Shown here in pieces: positions 12,046 through 23,500 of a DNA stretch of 64,000 nucleotides. Origin of the DNA: Basidiobolus meristosporus CBS 931.73 (taxonomy: Eukaryota > Basidiobolomycota > Basidiobolomycetes > Basidiobolales > Basidiobolaceae). The stretch is taken from assembly GCA_002104905.1 (NCBI GenBank), contig MCFE01000419.1, forward strand, positions 1-64,000, given 5' to 3'. Position 1 is the first letter of the stretch; every line of letters starts with the position of its first letter. Under the pieces are notes generated by a model. It was not told the origin of the DNA and did not search any database. It was given only the letters and a program-made list of their open reading frames with translations. A program made the position numbers and the translations under genes.

Positions 12046-12868
12046 GTAATGAGGCTTAGCTACACCATAAACGAATAAAAAGGAATAATCCGTTGTATCT
12101 TCATGACACGGTACATATGAAATTGCACTGGAAGTTCTGCTTACCATTCGCTCGCCTGGTCAGCCTGGAATACAGCTTCAACCAAATGGTGGAGTCTCCA
12201 ATGTTAGACATAACGTCTGATCCAGACGGTAGCGCTCCATGCGTGTAATTAGGAGGTCGCTCAGATACGGAGAAGACCTTGTGATCTAGTTAGATGTAGC
12301 CGAGCGGATAGGATGGTGAGCTGCCCGTTGATTGAATCCTCTATCACACTGTTGCCAGACCTACACTGCTTAAGTGATGTAACATGGTTGCAACTACTTG
12401 GCGTAGACACTGGTTAGAATGATCTATCCCGGTACGCTCTAGACCCAACCAATCTGTGATTGGCTGTCTAACCAGTTATGTTGCTACCAATAGTGGGCTT
12501 CCTGAGCATATTACGTACTCCCCGTTAGCTATTCCATGTCTCATGTGATCATGCAAGATGGTTCGACCCAATCCAGAACGCCTTTCTGATGATACATATT
12601 GCTGTGTCCCGAAAAGGCAAATCAGGTCATGGTGAACACCAAGATCATGCCAGCAAAACACTCTCCTAATTAGTGTGAGAAGATCCAGCAGCTTATGGCT
12701 TTTGTGGGTGATATGGAGGGTCTTCAATTTTATTACATATTCTGGGTGGTATAAGCAAGTGAGGGGGTTTCGTTTGTGCGTTGACTAGGGAAGTAGATGA
12801 TTGACGGCCATGTTAAAAGCAATGGGTTGTCGTAATGTACAGCAACAATTCAACCTGTATCGCCTAGC
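12046..12868. other. Intergenic between convergent TSC13 and SSO1-like genes
   Basis: It holds both 3' flanks. A tRNA-like box A/box B pair near 12296-12340 was examined and rejected. Nothing else is recognisable. Confidence 0.45.
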
Positions 12869-14338
12869 CTATTTGGATGACTTGTGGAATTGAGTAAAGT
12901 ATACTACAAGCACAATGACGATAACTAACAGGAGGAAAAATACAAAAAGACAGATTTTTTTCTAGACAATTGGAAGGTGTGAGCCTAGCAGTTGATGTTT
13001 CCCAATAAGGACAGTCGCCTACCTTTCTGCTGGCCTTGGCGTATCCAATTGCCTGGTCCATTTGCTTGTTAGCTTCATATCCATGGTTTACTGTTGATTC
13101 CATGTGACTATCAATCTGCTGCACCATCTCATCCTGCAGCATAATCAAGGTTTGCATCTCTTCGTAGAGGCGAGCAAGTTCCTAGGAGTGTAATTAAATA
13201 AGAGGCGATCCTGCCAACGGCCAACATGTATAATAGACACAATACCACAATGCTCTTTTCAATTTTCTTGATGTCGTCATGTCTGCTCTGTACCTCCTTC
13301 AAAACCTCTCGTGCCTCCGAAGACCTTGTGGAAGTCATCAACTGCTATCACATCAGCAAATTGCCCCATGTTGAAATTTGATAGCATACTTACCGCCTGA
13401 GCAAACACCTGATTCCCGCCATTCTCACTGAGCACTTGCTCTATCTCTTCTTCCGAGGCATCCGGCTTCACTAAAGTTGCATATCCAAGTGGGTTACCAG
13501 GGCTGTTCCTCCTCAATATAGCAATAGACAGTCTGTACCAATGCGGTATTGTCTCTCCATTCTTTCTCTGTACCGGTTGCGAGACTCCTGCTCCACTGCT
13601 CGATAACGCTTGATGGCCTCCATGAATTTCTCCTGCAAAGCGGAGTACTATGTGCATTGTGTTAATCAACTGTACGCTATGGCCAGGTCCAGACGGGATG
13701 CATATTTGCCTTATTTCTTCTGATCTGCATTTGGCCAGGCTCACTTACTCTTCCGCTGGCAAGTCCTGTAGTCAAGATAGTTGGGGTTAAGCACGCGTTT
13801 CGGGACTTGACAGGGCTATTCAACAAGGAGTGATGGAATTCGGGAAGATACCTTTCAGCCGAAGCTTGATACTATTTCCCAGCTGAAACGTTTCCGAGAC
13901 CAACTTGTCTGTCTGGTTGCTGAGGGCTAACAACAGTCAACATTAGTTTTACTTTATCTCCAGACCATTCGAGCACTGAGATTGAGTTACAGGTGATTTG
14001 TTCTTCACTGAAAGCATCCAGTACATTAGAGTGAAGCTCCTGAATTCTTCTGACGTTCTGCTGGAACAAGCTGATGGCATCCTCGGTTTCGGTTACCTAT
14101 GACCGAGGAAGTCAGAGATTAGCAACATCAGGGACACTCCTCTTGGGGGTAACATACCTCCTGAAGAAAGCTGTTTAGGGAATTAGCAGGATCAACGTGC
14201 TGAACGCTTCCCAGTTCCATAGCTACAGGGTCCTCCAAGTTTGCATATCCGCCCTGTTGTCTGGGGAGTTAGGCCGGGTATGGCTTGAGCAGTGCAACAG
14301 GAAGATACCTTTATGCCAGCTAAACGGTCTCTACTCAT
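12869..14338 (-). CDS. Plasma-membrane t-SNARE, syntaxin of the Sso1/2 type
   Basis: Qa-SNAREs of this type sit in the plasma membrane and fuse secretory vesicles with Sec9 and Snc partners. Ten exons give 298 residues: 14338-14309, 14253-14158, 14096-13991, 13926-13852, 13765-13710, 13647-13539, 13470-13394, 13341-13246, 13181-13023 and 12961-12869. The N-terminal Habc part includes ISLFQQNVRRIQELHSNVL and ALQEKFMEAIKRYRAVEQE, then RYRERMERQYRIVKPDAS and QVFAQALM. The SNARE motif begins near SRHDDIKKIEKSIVELARLY, with the zero-layer glutamine at about Gln231 (MLQDEM). The protein ends in a 19-residue membrane anchor (about 271-289) and a short tail. The intron after exon 5 appears to use a GC donor (AAG|GCAAAT); no GT donor keeps the conserved sequence. 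The start was chosen at 14338 because it joins in phase to GGYANLEDPV, typical of the variable Sso N-terminus. Confidence 0.92.
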
Positions 14339-15989
14339 TTTTTGTCCGAGAAACTAACCAGTCAAGTGTTGTGAGGTGAGGCGAGTCGGTGGATAGCAAT
14401 ACAAGCGGCTAAATCCGTAGAGAAGGTGGGTTGAGAGAAAAGGTGGGCGGACTGAACAAAGAGAAATGGAGATGGATATTGTCAAGCTATGATCAATGAT
14501 ATCTTGGGTGAAACCACAGCTAATTATTTATTTATTTGGACTGGCCAGTTCGGATTGGATTCTCTTTTGACTCATGAATACCAGTATGTGAGGTTGGCTG
14601 GCGGACTATTTTTAGCTTGGTATGGAGGGACAGATGAAGAGGACATGCCATATTTAGTCACATCTCGATATTCACATACCAATGAGAGGCAGGCGGCAAA
14701 TTTTGGGTGGTATCCAGCTTATCTTCGATTTGGCTTCAATTTATTTCGCCTCAGTGATTCTGGGCTGAGCAGTTTGGTGGACATCAGCATCATGATCAGT
14801 CGAGAGATTCGTGATCCGCTAAACCAACGCAGCCTACCAAATGCGTGGTGTTGAGTACGAGTGCTCGGCCCAATCAGGTGCCTTGCTCACGTTTCCTTGT
14901 CTATAGAGTTCGGATGTGACAAGAATCTGCTACCTTGGTGCTGCCAGACGCAATTCCACAGGGTTTTGCTATCCACGGAGCCCTGTTTGCTCTCAGAGCG
15001 TATGGGTGCTGTGCCCACTGCGTCCACAACTGCTTGGCAATACGTGCCGTGTCGCAAGGCCTCTTGGTCTCTTTTGTAGTTGGCCTATGGTTTCCAGCGC
15101 CTGGGCAAGCTTGTGCTTGCCACCCTGACTGTTCATAAGATCCGTTTTGACAACCGGATCGCTATGTCGCACACTTCTGAGACTTTTCATTGGTTGTATT
15201 CTGTACCTGTTCTTTGTGCACTTCACTGATCGGGGGAAGAGAATACAGACAAGGAAGAGGCTGTCTAGATGACGATTGGCTGTATGGGCCTTGGCCTACC
15301 GGTGCAGACTTGCTCTACTAGATAGAGCCTCGTAATCGGATGGCTCTATGGCTTCCAGCTCCCCTAGTTGGGGTGCAGTCTCTCTAGATCCTTGTCTATC
15401 CTTATTGGTGAGATCGAGAAAGCAGCAATTGCGTTGCCTGTGGTGGCAGCTTAACCTAGTGCCATAGTGCTCCAGCTGCAGCGACAGACACGTACATATC
15501 CTACTACCAGGCCATCCCGACCAATGGCAGGCCCAACCAAGTCACATAGGTTTGGGAGAGAATTGCGTACCCAAGTCGCTTGGAAATGCGCTTATCAACA
15601 TCCAGTGAAGCCGCCTGCAATCGCTGTCTCATGAGGCATCGGGGTCCATTGTTGGCAAATTAATATAAGTGAATCCGACATAAACCATCTCATTGGTAAT
15701 GCCACCCTCCTGACATATTTCCGTAAAAGGGGCCCTTCACCAGAACAATGATGCCCACATGGCAGCGAGATGCACCTCCAGGTTGAGGCTTGACGCGCCA
15801 TTCCTGGAAATATATGGGCCAAGGTTGAAGGGATATTGGAGAGCACTCATCAACCACCCTTTGAGCGCTAAACACCGATTTACAAATGGCCTGAAGCCCC
15901 TGGGCATGCTGCCTCACTTACGCGATGGATTTGGAAGAATTGATTAACCACCATGGTGTGGAGACGAGATGACTGGGTAAACCCGCCTG
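14339..15989. other. Intergenic, no supported gene
   Basis: An open frame at 14489-14854 (+, 121 codons) has no recognisable domain and no initiator or intron context I trust. Several overlapping frames near 14860-15230 look like shadows. This interval should contain the SSO1-like promoter next to 14338. Confidence 0.4.
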
Positions 15990-16238
15990 GTGAAAGGCAG
16001 TTTATGTATCTACTGCAGCTATTTATGAACACACGACACCTCCGATACACCGCCGCTACACACATGATCAAGACCGCTGCCAAGAGCAACAAAGAATTGC
16101 GTAGACATGGGGGCAGCAGTCGGGTGACTGCTATTTGTCCAGTCTTGCAGCGTTCTTTGTAGCGGTATCCAGTTTGGTTGAAGTGTTGCCGCGCATGTTG
16201 GCAGATGAGCGACTCCAAATATTTTGAACCAGCTGAGC
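15990..16238 (-). pseudogene. Possible decayed third t-SNARE fragment (end of SNARE helix plus anchor)
   Basis: On the minus strand a frame from about 16238 reads QLVQNIWS, then NMRGNTSTKLDTATKNAARL, then K and a stop. This aligns with the SSO1-like protein (MVQQIDS ... HGYEANKQMDQAIGYAKASRK) at V-Q-x-I-x-S, then G....K..D.A...A. In another frame, at about 16070-16000, a strongly hydrophobic run (NSLLLLAAVLIMCVAAVY) follows, as a tail anchor would. A frameshift is needed to join them and no upstream exons are seen. It lies between two t-SNARE genes, so a broken tandem copy is plausible, but the match is short. Confidence 0.3.
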
Positions 16239-16426
16239 TTCTGTAAATCAAACCCAATCCATTTGCAGCAGCGTTGATTTACTCAAACAATAGACCTCAA
16301 CACTGGTGTTATTCCTAGAATACTTCTGGCATCGAAGTAAAACATTCCATTTACTAATTAGGGTTGATTGAGGTTCATATCTGAGCCTCAGGAGGCAGCC
16401 TGAGTCAATAAACTCCCTTCCCGACC

Positions 16427-16434
16427 TATATAAG
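16427..16434 (+). promoter_or_regulatory. TATA box of the second t-SNARE gene
   Basis: TATATAAG lies 155 bp upstream of the ATG at 16589. A long C+T-rich, G-poor leader follows (16480-16580), as is common in fungal promoters and 5' leaders. Confidence 0.45.
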
Positions 16435-16588
16435 CCTGGCACTTCTCCCGAACTCACCACTTGGAATTTGCAGAGGACCATCACATCACCTTCATCACCC
16501 TACACTATTTATCCTAGCGCCGACTTCCATCAAGTCCACGCCTACCACTGTTCATAATCGATCTCCTTCCTCTTCCTCCAATCGCAAA

Positions 16589-17786
16589 ATGCCTTCTTAC
16601 GATGTAGGTGCTTGGTAGATTGTTCGTGACTGTAGCTGACCGTTACCTATAGGGCGATACCCCTAGTCAAATGGAGAAGGGAGTTCGCAGCGTAATGTCT
16701 GCCGCTGAGTTTAATAAAGCGGTTAGTAATATAAGAGCATCATGTCGAGGTTGTAGAAGATGAATAGTGAACATGGACTTTAGCTGGAAGAGCTCAGTGA
16801 ACTACGCCAAAGATGTGAAATCAACATCATCGAGATAGACGAAAAATACCAGGCTTCATTAGACATATTAACTCCGCAAGAATCAGCCGGTACTATTTGT
16901 ATAATCGTGGAACCCAATCCGATCGGAAATCCTTAACCCCACTTGCTCTTTAGAAAATTCCTCACAGTTGAGAGAACTCTCTACTCGAACAACCTCCATG
17001 CTGGGGCTGGGCAAAGAGCATCTAAAAGGTACAAAAATAACCCAGTAGTCGGTTGCCAAGTGTATCTTACTTACTCAACTATCCTGTAGTTCTTTATAGG
17101 AACATCCTTCAATCTGATGATGTAGAGCTACGTAGAAAAAGGGTAAGTATTGCTGTGTAAGTGGGTATAATAATGGAGGTTAAACCAATGCAGTGTGCAG
17201 GTGCAAAGCAACAGCTTGAGAGTACCGTTAAAAAATACCGAGAGACAGAGAGGAATGGACAGGAGAACTACAGAAATGTTTTGAGACGCCATTATGTCAT
17301 GGTGAATCCAGAGGCCACTGAAGTAGAGATCGAGGACTATGTCGCAAGTGAGCCGAACGATCAGATATTCGCAAGTGCGGTATGTAGGCACCGATAGACT
17401 ACTGACCACCTCCATACAGGGAATGTAATTAACCATTCGGGGTTTCTTTAAAATAGATCCTGCGGAAGAACAACGCTAAGGCCACGGCCCAACTAGTAAG
17501 AGACCGTCACCAAGATATCGTGGAAATCACGAGGATGATCGTGGAACTGGACTCACTATTCAGACAAGTTCACGAAATGGTCGAGGAGCAGCAAGAAATT
17601 ATCCAACACGTCGAAGAGAAGGTCGTGGTTGCCAACGACCAACTGAGCGAGGGTAATCGAGAATTGGATAGAACTAAAAAAATCATGTTGCAGTTACGGG
17701 CGAAATACAAAATGCTAACACTGATAGCGATCATCATCTTGGTTGTTGTTGCAGTGGTGATCTATATCGCCATTAGGAAAAAATGA
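16589..17786 (+). CDS. Second, divergent syntaxin-like t-SNARE
   Basis: Seven exons give 277 residues: 16589-16603, 16653-16721, 16784-16889, 16954-17028, 17090-17142, 17194-17379 and 17457-17786. The middle part matches syntaxins: AGAKQQLESTVKKYRETE, then NYRNVLRRHYVMVNPEAT and DQIFASAIL, parallel to KFMEAIKRYRAVEQE...RQYRIVKPDAS...NQVFAQALM of the neighbour. The SNARE motif starts near RDRHQDIVEITRMIVELDSL, with the zero-layer glutamine at about Gln213 (VEEQQEII). A membrane anchor covers about 253-273 and the protein ends IRKK. The first exon is only 15 nt; ATG at 16589 was chosen because it splices in phase and follows a TATA box. Compared with the SSO1-like copy, the N-terminal half is strongly diverged and shorter. 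A role in a specialised fusion step is inferred. Intron positions around the shared core are similar, suggesting an old duplication. Confidence 0.88.
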
Positions 17787-20552
17787 AGCAGCTTGCTTGC
17801 CTTATATTCCATTGAATCCCAAAATCCATCAGCTTTTGCTTAGTAGCCACATACATCACATCTATATATCATGGCAGGCAGATTAACGGATTATCCGCAA
17901 ATAAAGATAACGGATTCATGCTCCATACAAGTATCTCGTATCTAACCGCACCATAACTGGATTCCTGTCACTTTAAAGCAAAATAAGTCTTGGTTTCCGA
18001 CGCTGCACCCCAAGTATTATACTCGGTAAGAATCCGCATCGAAAATTAACGGGAAATGCGGCCTGGGGCTTGATGAATGGGTAGCATGGAGCGAAACTCA
18101 GTAAAGCCAGAGTCATCCTTGGGGGCGCACTTAATTCCAATGGACTCCGTCATATATATGGAGCTTATGCCCTTTGACTTGTTAGGTTTTGCGTCAACGC
18201 GAAGAGGGAGTTAAAGAGTATCTCTTGAGATGTTGCAATTACTGCTGGGAGAATATACTCAAACTAGTATTCGTTTCCGCAGGTTCCCCTTAATCTCCAA
18301 ACCAAATTTATCATGTTGCTTGTCAGATATTTATATGTTATTGTGAGTATATGCGGTTTCATCCTAATGTTTCTGACTTTCAACATGTTTATTCAACAGC
18401 GTCTGAGTCTTGCTAGCACGCGATAATCCTGGTTTAACCAGAGTTTTTCTTCAAAGTAGCAACACATTAGTCTATAGCGGAGGTGTTATTTTATTCAATT
18501 CATTCAATGGGTCTGTGTACGAGACCAAACTTGGAAGCGGCCAGAGTGCCGAAGAGAATCTATGTGTGCTCCTTGTGTGAGGGGCTTTGAAGGCATGGAA
18601 ATCGGGCTTTAATGCGGGAATGGACGGATAGATGAATTAATGCAAGTATCAGTGGACCAAAAGGTTTGATATCATGCGGCTGCTTTGGTGCTAAATGTCA
18701 AGCATCTACATTGCTGAAATCTTGATTGGCTCCGATACACCCGATGAGAGATCTTGTGAGCCATCACAGGCTTGAGCTGAAGAATCTACGGGCTTATTTG
18801 CAGGACAGAAGCTCCCAGCGTGGTCATTGACCTGAAAGAGGGTAGCGAACGTCTCGTGGATATAACCGGTGCTGGCCAGGATATTGATTCCCAATTGATC
18901 CATTGCTGGTGAGTGAGGCAATAATTGGATGTATACCACGGATATGCAGTTGGTTCGATGGAAACCTGAGTGCTGAGCTGCTGGCGATACTCGGGGTTTC
19001 TTTTATAGGAGGAAGAAGTGATCTCTTCAGCAGTTGAAGCTGTACACTTCCGCACCGATCCTCTATAGTGCCCACCAGAGATTTTTGGCCGCCGTGTGCA
19101 GGGGCTATGCTACTCTTCATGTATTGTTCCGCTGGATTCAGTTTGAGAGACTCTCTGATTATTGGTTGGCGGTGGGCCATGGTTGAAACAAACAGGAGCC
19201 CATTGAAAATCCAATAATTGAGAGACAGTGCATTCTGACGCAGGGTGGGTTGATCACAATTATGAATCTAGGAATCATCAGCAATTTGAAACACGGATGC
19301 TCATTGCGGCATATTCCTATGCGTTGGGTTTCAATGGGGTTAATCCTCATGCTTGGGGACTTGGCACTAACCCATTATTTCGGCAAAATTGGTCTGAACA
19401 TAGATAGAGGATAGAGGTTTCAAGCTTCGAAATCGATGCTCCGCACAGATATGGGAGTGCATCCATAATCGCCCGCCATTGTTGGATAGTTGCTAGTTAT
19501 GACATCACATTCGGTTGAAGCCTCTTGGCTGTGTACAGGGATGTCGAAAAGCTCAGTGTGATGTATATCGGTTTGTTTAAGGTGGACAAACCTGAGCAGA
19601 ATAGCAGTGGATATGTGCACCTCGTTATGCGGATGTGGCAGAGTTAAGTTCCAGCAGCAACCTTGGACTTCGCTGCAGATTATCGTGACCTACTTCTTCT
19701 CTGCTCAAGGTCCATTTCATCTAATGAAGTACGCAAAGAACACCCCACACAGAGAGCAAGAGTGTGGGGTGATGGAATAGCTACCACAATATTATACTAC
19801 AATTGGGAGGACATTCGGTATCAGTGTTGCAAGGGGATAGACTTCGATAGAACTATTGCTGACAGCTTTATCTAATGGTCAGACGCTGTAAAGATGGGCA
19901 GCTAATCTATCGATTTATGTGATGAGTATCCAGCCTGCTCATGAAGACATAATTCCCAACGTGGCGTAGTGTTTAGGTCAGCCTCATTCCCTTCCTATCT
20001 CCAGCCACCACCACCACAGCAACTATGATCCAAGCAACATGGACCATACCCAAATCCCAGATTGGTAACAGCACGTTGTTATAACTTTTGGCCCACTAAT
20101 ATAGACACCCAAGCCTGATTAAATAATATATCAAAATCCAAAGTACATGAAGGGAAACAATCCACTCATTATGCAAACTATGGTACCAGCAGCACATATC
20201 TGGTTAAATTTAGCAGAATTGCTTCAGTAATCACTGAATGACTTCGGCAGCGTATGTTGCTAAATCTGGAAATACTGATTTATAAATAGAGCCGTAAAAA
20301 TAAATCTCCAGCTTAGCTAACTAATCCTAACCCTAAGCTTTGTTACTCGTTACAATCATACTTGAGATTAACTTCAGTAGGAATGATTGGTACTTTCCTA
20401 TGATAGCATTCATAGGAAAATGATTAATTCGTACTGCGTATATATTCCCTTTCTTTTAACGAGTAGCGATACTTTGAACTCTTTTATTAATACCATCTTA
20501 AGTTCTTCTCTATCAAAGATTCGAAACAGGCTGATATAATCTTGGTGTGACA
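17787..20552. other. Long intergenic region, no supported gene
   Basis: About 2.8 kb without a recognisable product. Frames at 18706-19180 (minus, up to 118 codons) and 19663-19875 (plus) show no domain. No LTR, terminal repeat or RNA gene was identified. A short CCTAACCCTAA run at 20326-20336 is too brief to be telomeric. Confidence 0.45.
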
Positions 20553-23500
20553 ATGCCTGATTCTGAGGGAATTCCAATCCCTGCGAGAAGGGGGACAAAT
20601 GGCTCACTTTCAATTCAAGTACCCAAAAAGCCCTCAGTTGGTAGCTTTGGTAGAAAGGCGGGCGGTGCTTTCAAACGGAATAATGCCGTTTACTCGAAAC
20701 CAGACGAAAATAAAAAGTTCATTTTTGGTCTATTAGAGAAGCTTCAGAAGAGGAAAAGGCCGCCTCCCTTAATGTCTTGGAGTTATCAAACCGAAGAGGG
20801 ATTAACCGTCTCCGAAGAAGTAGTGGATATGGTTATGCAACTAAGAGATGCCCTTGCCATCTGTGATGTAGGCCAGGACCCAAATTCCAACTACAACCAA
20901 TCTTATGAAAACAGTCCAATCGAAGGGTACGTCCGTGAGGATTTACAATATGCAACTCGCACCATTTCCGAATACACGGCACCCGATTTCTATCACACAC
21001 GTAGCTAAAAAGCTAACATACATTCTCCCTACCTTTAGGAGCCCATCAAGTTCTCCGTCTCGCTCTCGTTCTCCTGTGAGCTCACATCGCTCCTTCTCTC
21101 CTTCTCCTTCTCGGAAGAACAAGAAAATGTTCGACATTATGATGACTAGCGATGAAATCTTTCTGGAGAAAATCCTTGATATGGTTTCTGATCTAGTTCA
21201 ATATGAAAGCCGCTATCCAATTGCTGTTCCTAAGCTTACACGACCACCATTTATTCTGCAGTCAGTTTTACTAGACTTGGCGCAGTTGCTAATTGAGCGA
21301 TATCCGCCTAACCCTAGATTTTACTACCAAGTGGGGATTAATTTTGTTACAGCGCTGTATACCTTCAAAGGCTTCATGTACCAGAGGCTTCTACTACTCT
21401 ATTACAACACGATTATACCCTGTTTGCTACCAAGGGGTGCCCCCAAAATTCCGACTAGCGTAAACAGACATAGCAGGAAAGCTTCCACCATGACCCAAGG
21501 TAATAACTTCAGGAATTTACTTACCACAGCCTATATTAAACACAGCCGTTTCTAGAATCTGCCAGTATTACCATTACTCTCCCGGAGCCTTCATCCCCGC
21601 CCGCCATGGCTTCAGACTCTCATTATTTGGGACCACAGTTTACCGATCAGGCTGATGATGTAGGGGAAAGCTGGAGAATGGGGAACAGAGACCGTGGGGC
21701 TCATTATCGTAAACGATCAAGTTTCTCATCCACCTACTCGGATGATTTGGAGCTTCGTAACAGCTATTCTTCAATATGTGAGCCAGTACTACTCGCTTTG
21801 TTGCATAATACTAAGGGTTCGGAGATGGCGCTTGTCAGTCTTTACCATAGCCATCTATTGATCGATTTGATCATCTCAAATAAGCCCGATGTATACATCA
21901 ACATCTTAAATGTGGTCGCTTACGGTAGCCAAGAAGTCCGCTATCGTGCTTTGCAGATTCTCTTTCAATATTGGGAGCATGGAGCTGGCCATCTGCTGAT
22001 TGCTGAACCGTTGCCCAAAATTGATTACAAATCTGATCTGGAGCTGAAGAATAATCAGGAGCTTCGAAATGAACCACAGCTATCGAATGATCCAATAGCC
22101 AGTACAAATTCAAGCGCCTCTGAGGACTGGCACGACCACGAATACTATCCGCATCTGTACCTAGCGGATGGGCCTAGCTCTCACAACTCTGAGCAATCGG
22201 TATGCATTTGTACTCATTGTCTGAATCATATTGATTATTTTGGAGTTCGATGCCATGGGTGCGGAAACAATGTCCATTATTCCTGTTATAACGCTGCCAG
22301 ACTGCAATTCTACGGAGAAGAGTCGGGCATATCCACTTTACAATCAATTCCTTATTCGTATATCACCCCAAACCCTCGAATAGCCTTGTTGAGTCCAAAA
22401 TATCCTGAAGGGACTACTACCGTACGCATTGGTCCTCACAACTATCGACAGGTCAATACATTATGCTTATTAGCCTGTAATATTTGCTTGGATCCTTTAT
22501 GGGGAATCTCACACCAGGGATATCATTGCGAAGGATGTGGTCGCCTAGCACATTTCGAGTGTATACACGCATGCGCAAAACTAGAATGCGGAGAGCAACG
22601 CCAATCTCACACTCTGACAATCACGCAGAAGAGAATACAAGAGCGCTTTGTTTCCCATTATTCGGATATCTTGCTTAAGCCAGGGACTCTGAACGACTAC
22701 AGTTACGAAGAGTTAACACTTATCCTAGATATTCTTAGGCTGCAGAAACAATTGTTTGATAGCTCCATCATGTCCGGCTATGTGGTGTTTGATTTTTCAA
22801 CTGGAGAGTCGACCTCACTGAGTCTTCCTGAATTAGACTCTGCTATCGCGTTGATCGATTCCCAAATCATAGCAACGGTTGCTTCAGGCATCACCAATTC
22901 ATTTATGGGCTACTTTTTTGGATTGAATCGAACAACCGCCCATAGTTTGATATTTTCAAGGGTGCACCTTGTTCAGATGACACTCTTGATGAAGTACCAG
23001 TCTAGAAACGATAGTGCTGGCGGAAGTCTCTTGCAAGTGTATTTACCTGAGCCAGAAGAGGAGCTACTGCAACGGGAGAGTTTAACTTGCCAGGAGGTTG
23101 AAGCCTGGATACGTAAGGAATGCAAATTCCACACCAATCTAGTCGTTAAGCAACTGATTCAATCGATGAGTGATCTGGGATTCTTAGAAGGGTTGTTTAC
23201 ATCACCGGATTATGTAAGTAATATGGGACCGCAAACTAGCAGCCCGAATGATGGAATAGACATATTCAAGAGCAAACATTCCACAGCTGAGATCATCTTC
23301 CCAATTCCTTATGTGATCGAGCCCTCTCCAACTGTAGAAATACTCTTATCAGCAATCGAAACATGTCTATCTGACATAGACCTGTCAGTCAATGAATGCG
23401 GGTTCCTGTTGCTAACGCGTAGATGTTGGCCACACCCACTCATGTCTCATTATTGCCTTGAGCATTTGACAAGATCCGTTCTGTATTGGCTATACGATGA

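Noticed and set aside
12296-12340. tRNA-like box A (TAGCCGAGCGG) and box B (GATTGAATCC)
   Set aside because: No acceptor, D or T stem can be paired around them; at most a chance or dead pol III motif.
13730-13760. A 24-nt GT..AG intron in the SSO1-like gene
   Set aside because: Too short to splice, and reading through keeps the frame.
14489-14854. 121-codon plus-strand frame
   Set aside because: No domain and no linked exons; not supported as a gene.
20326-20336. Telomere-like CCTAACCCTAA
   Set aside because: Less than two repeat units; chance match.
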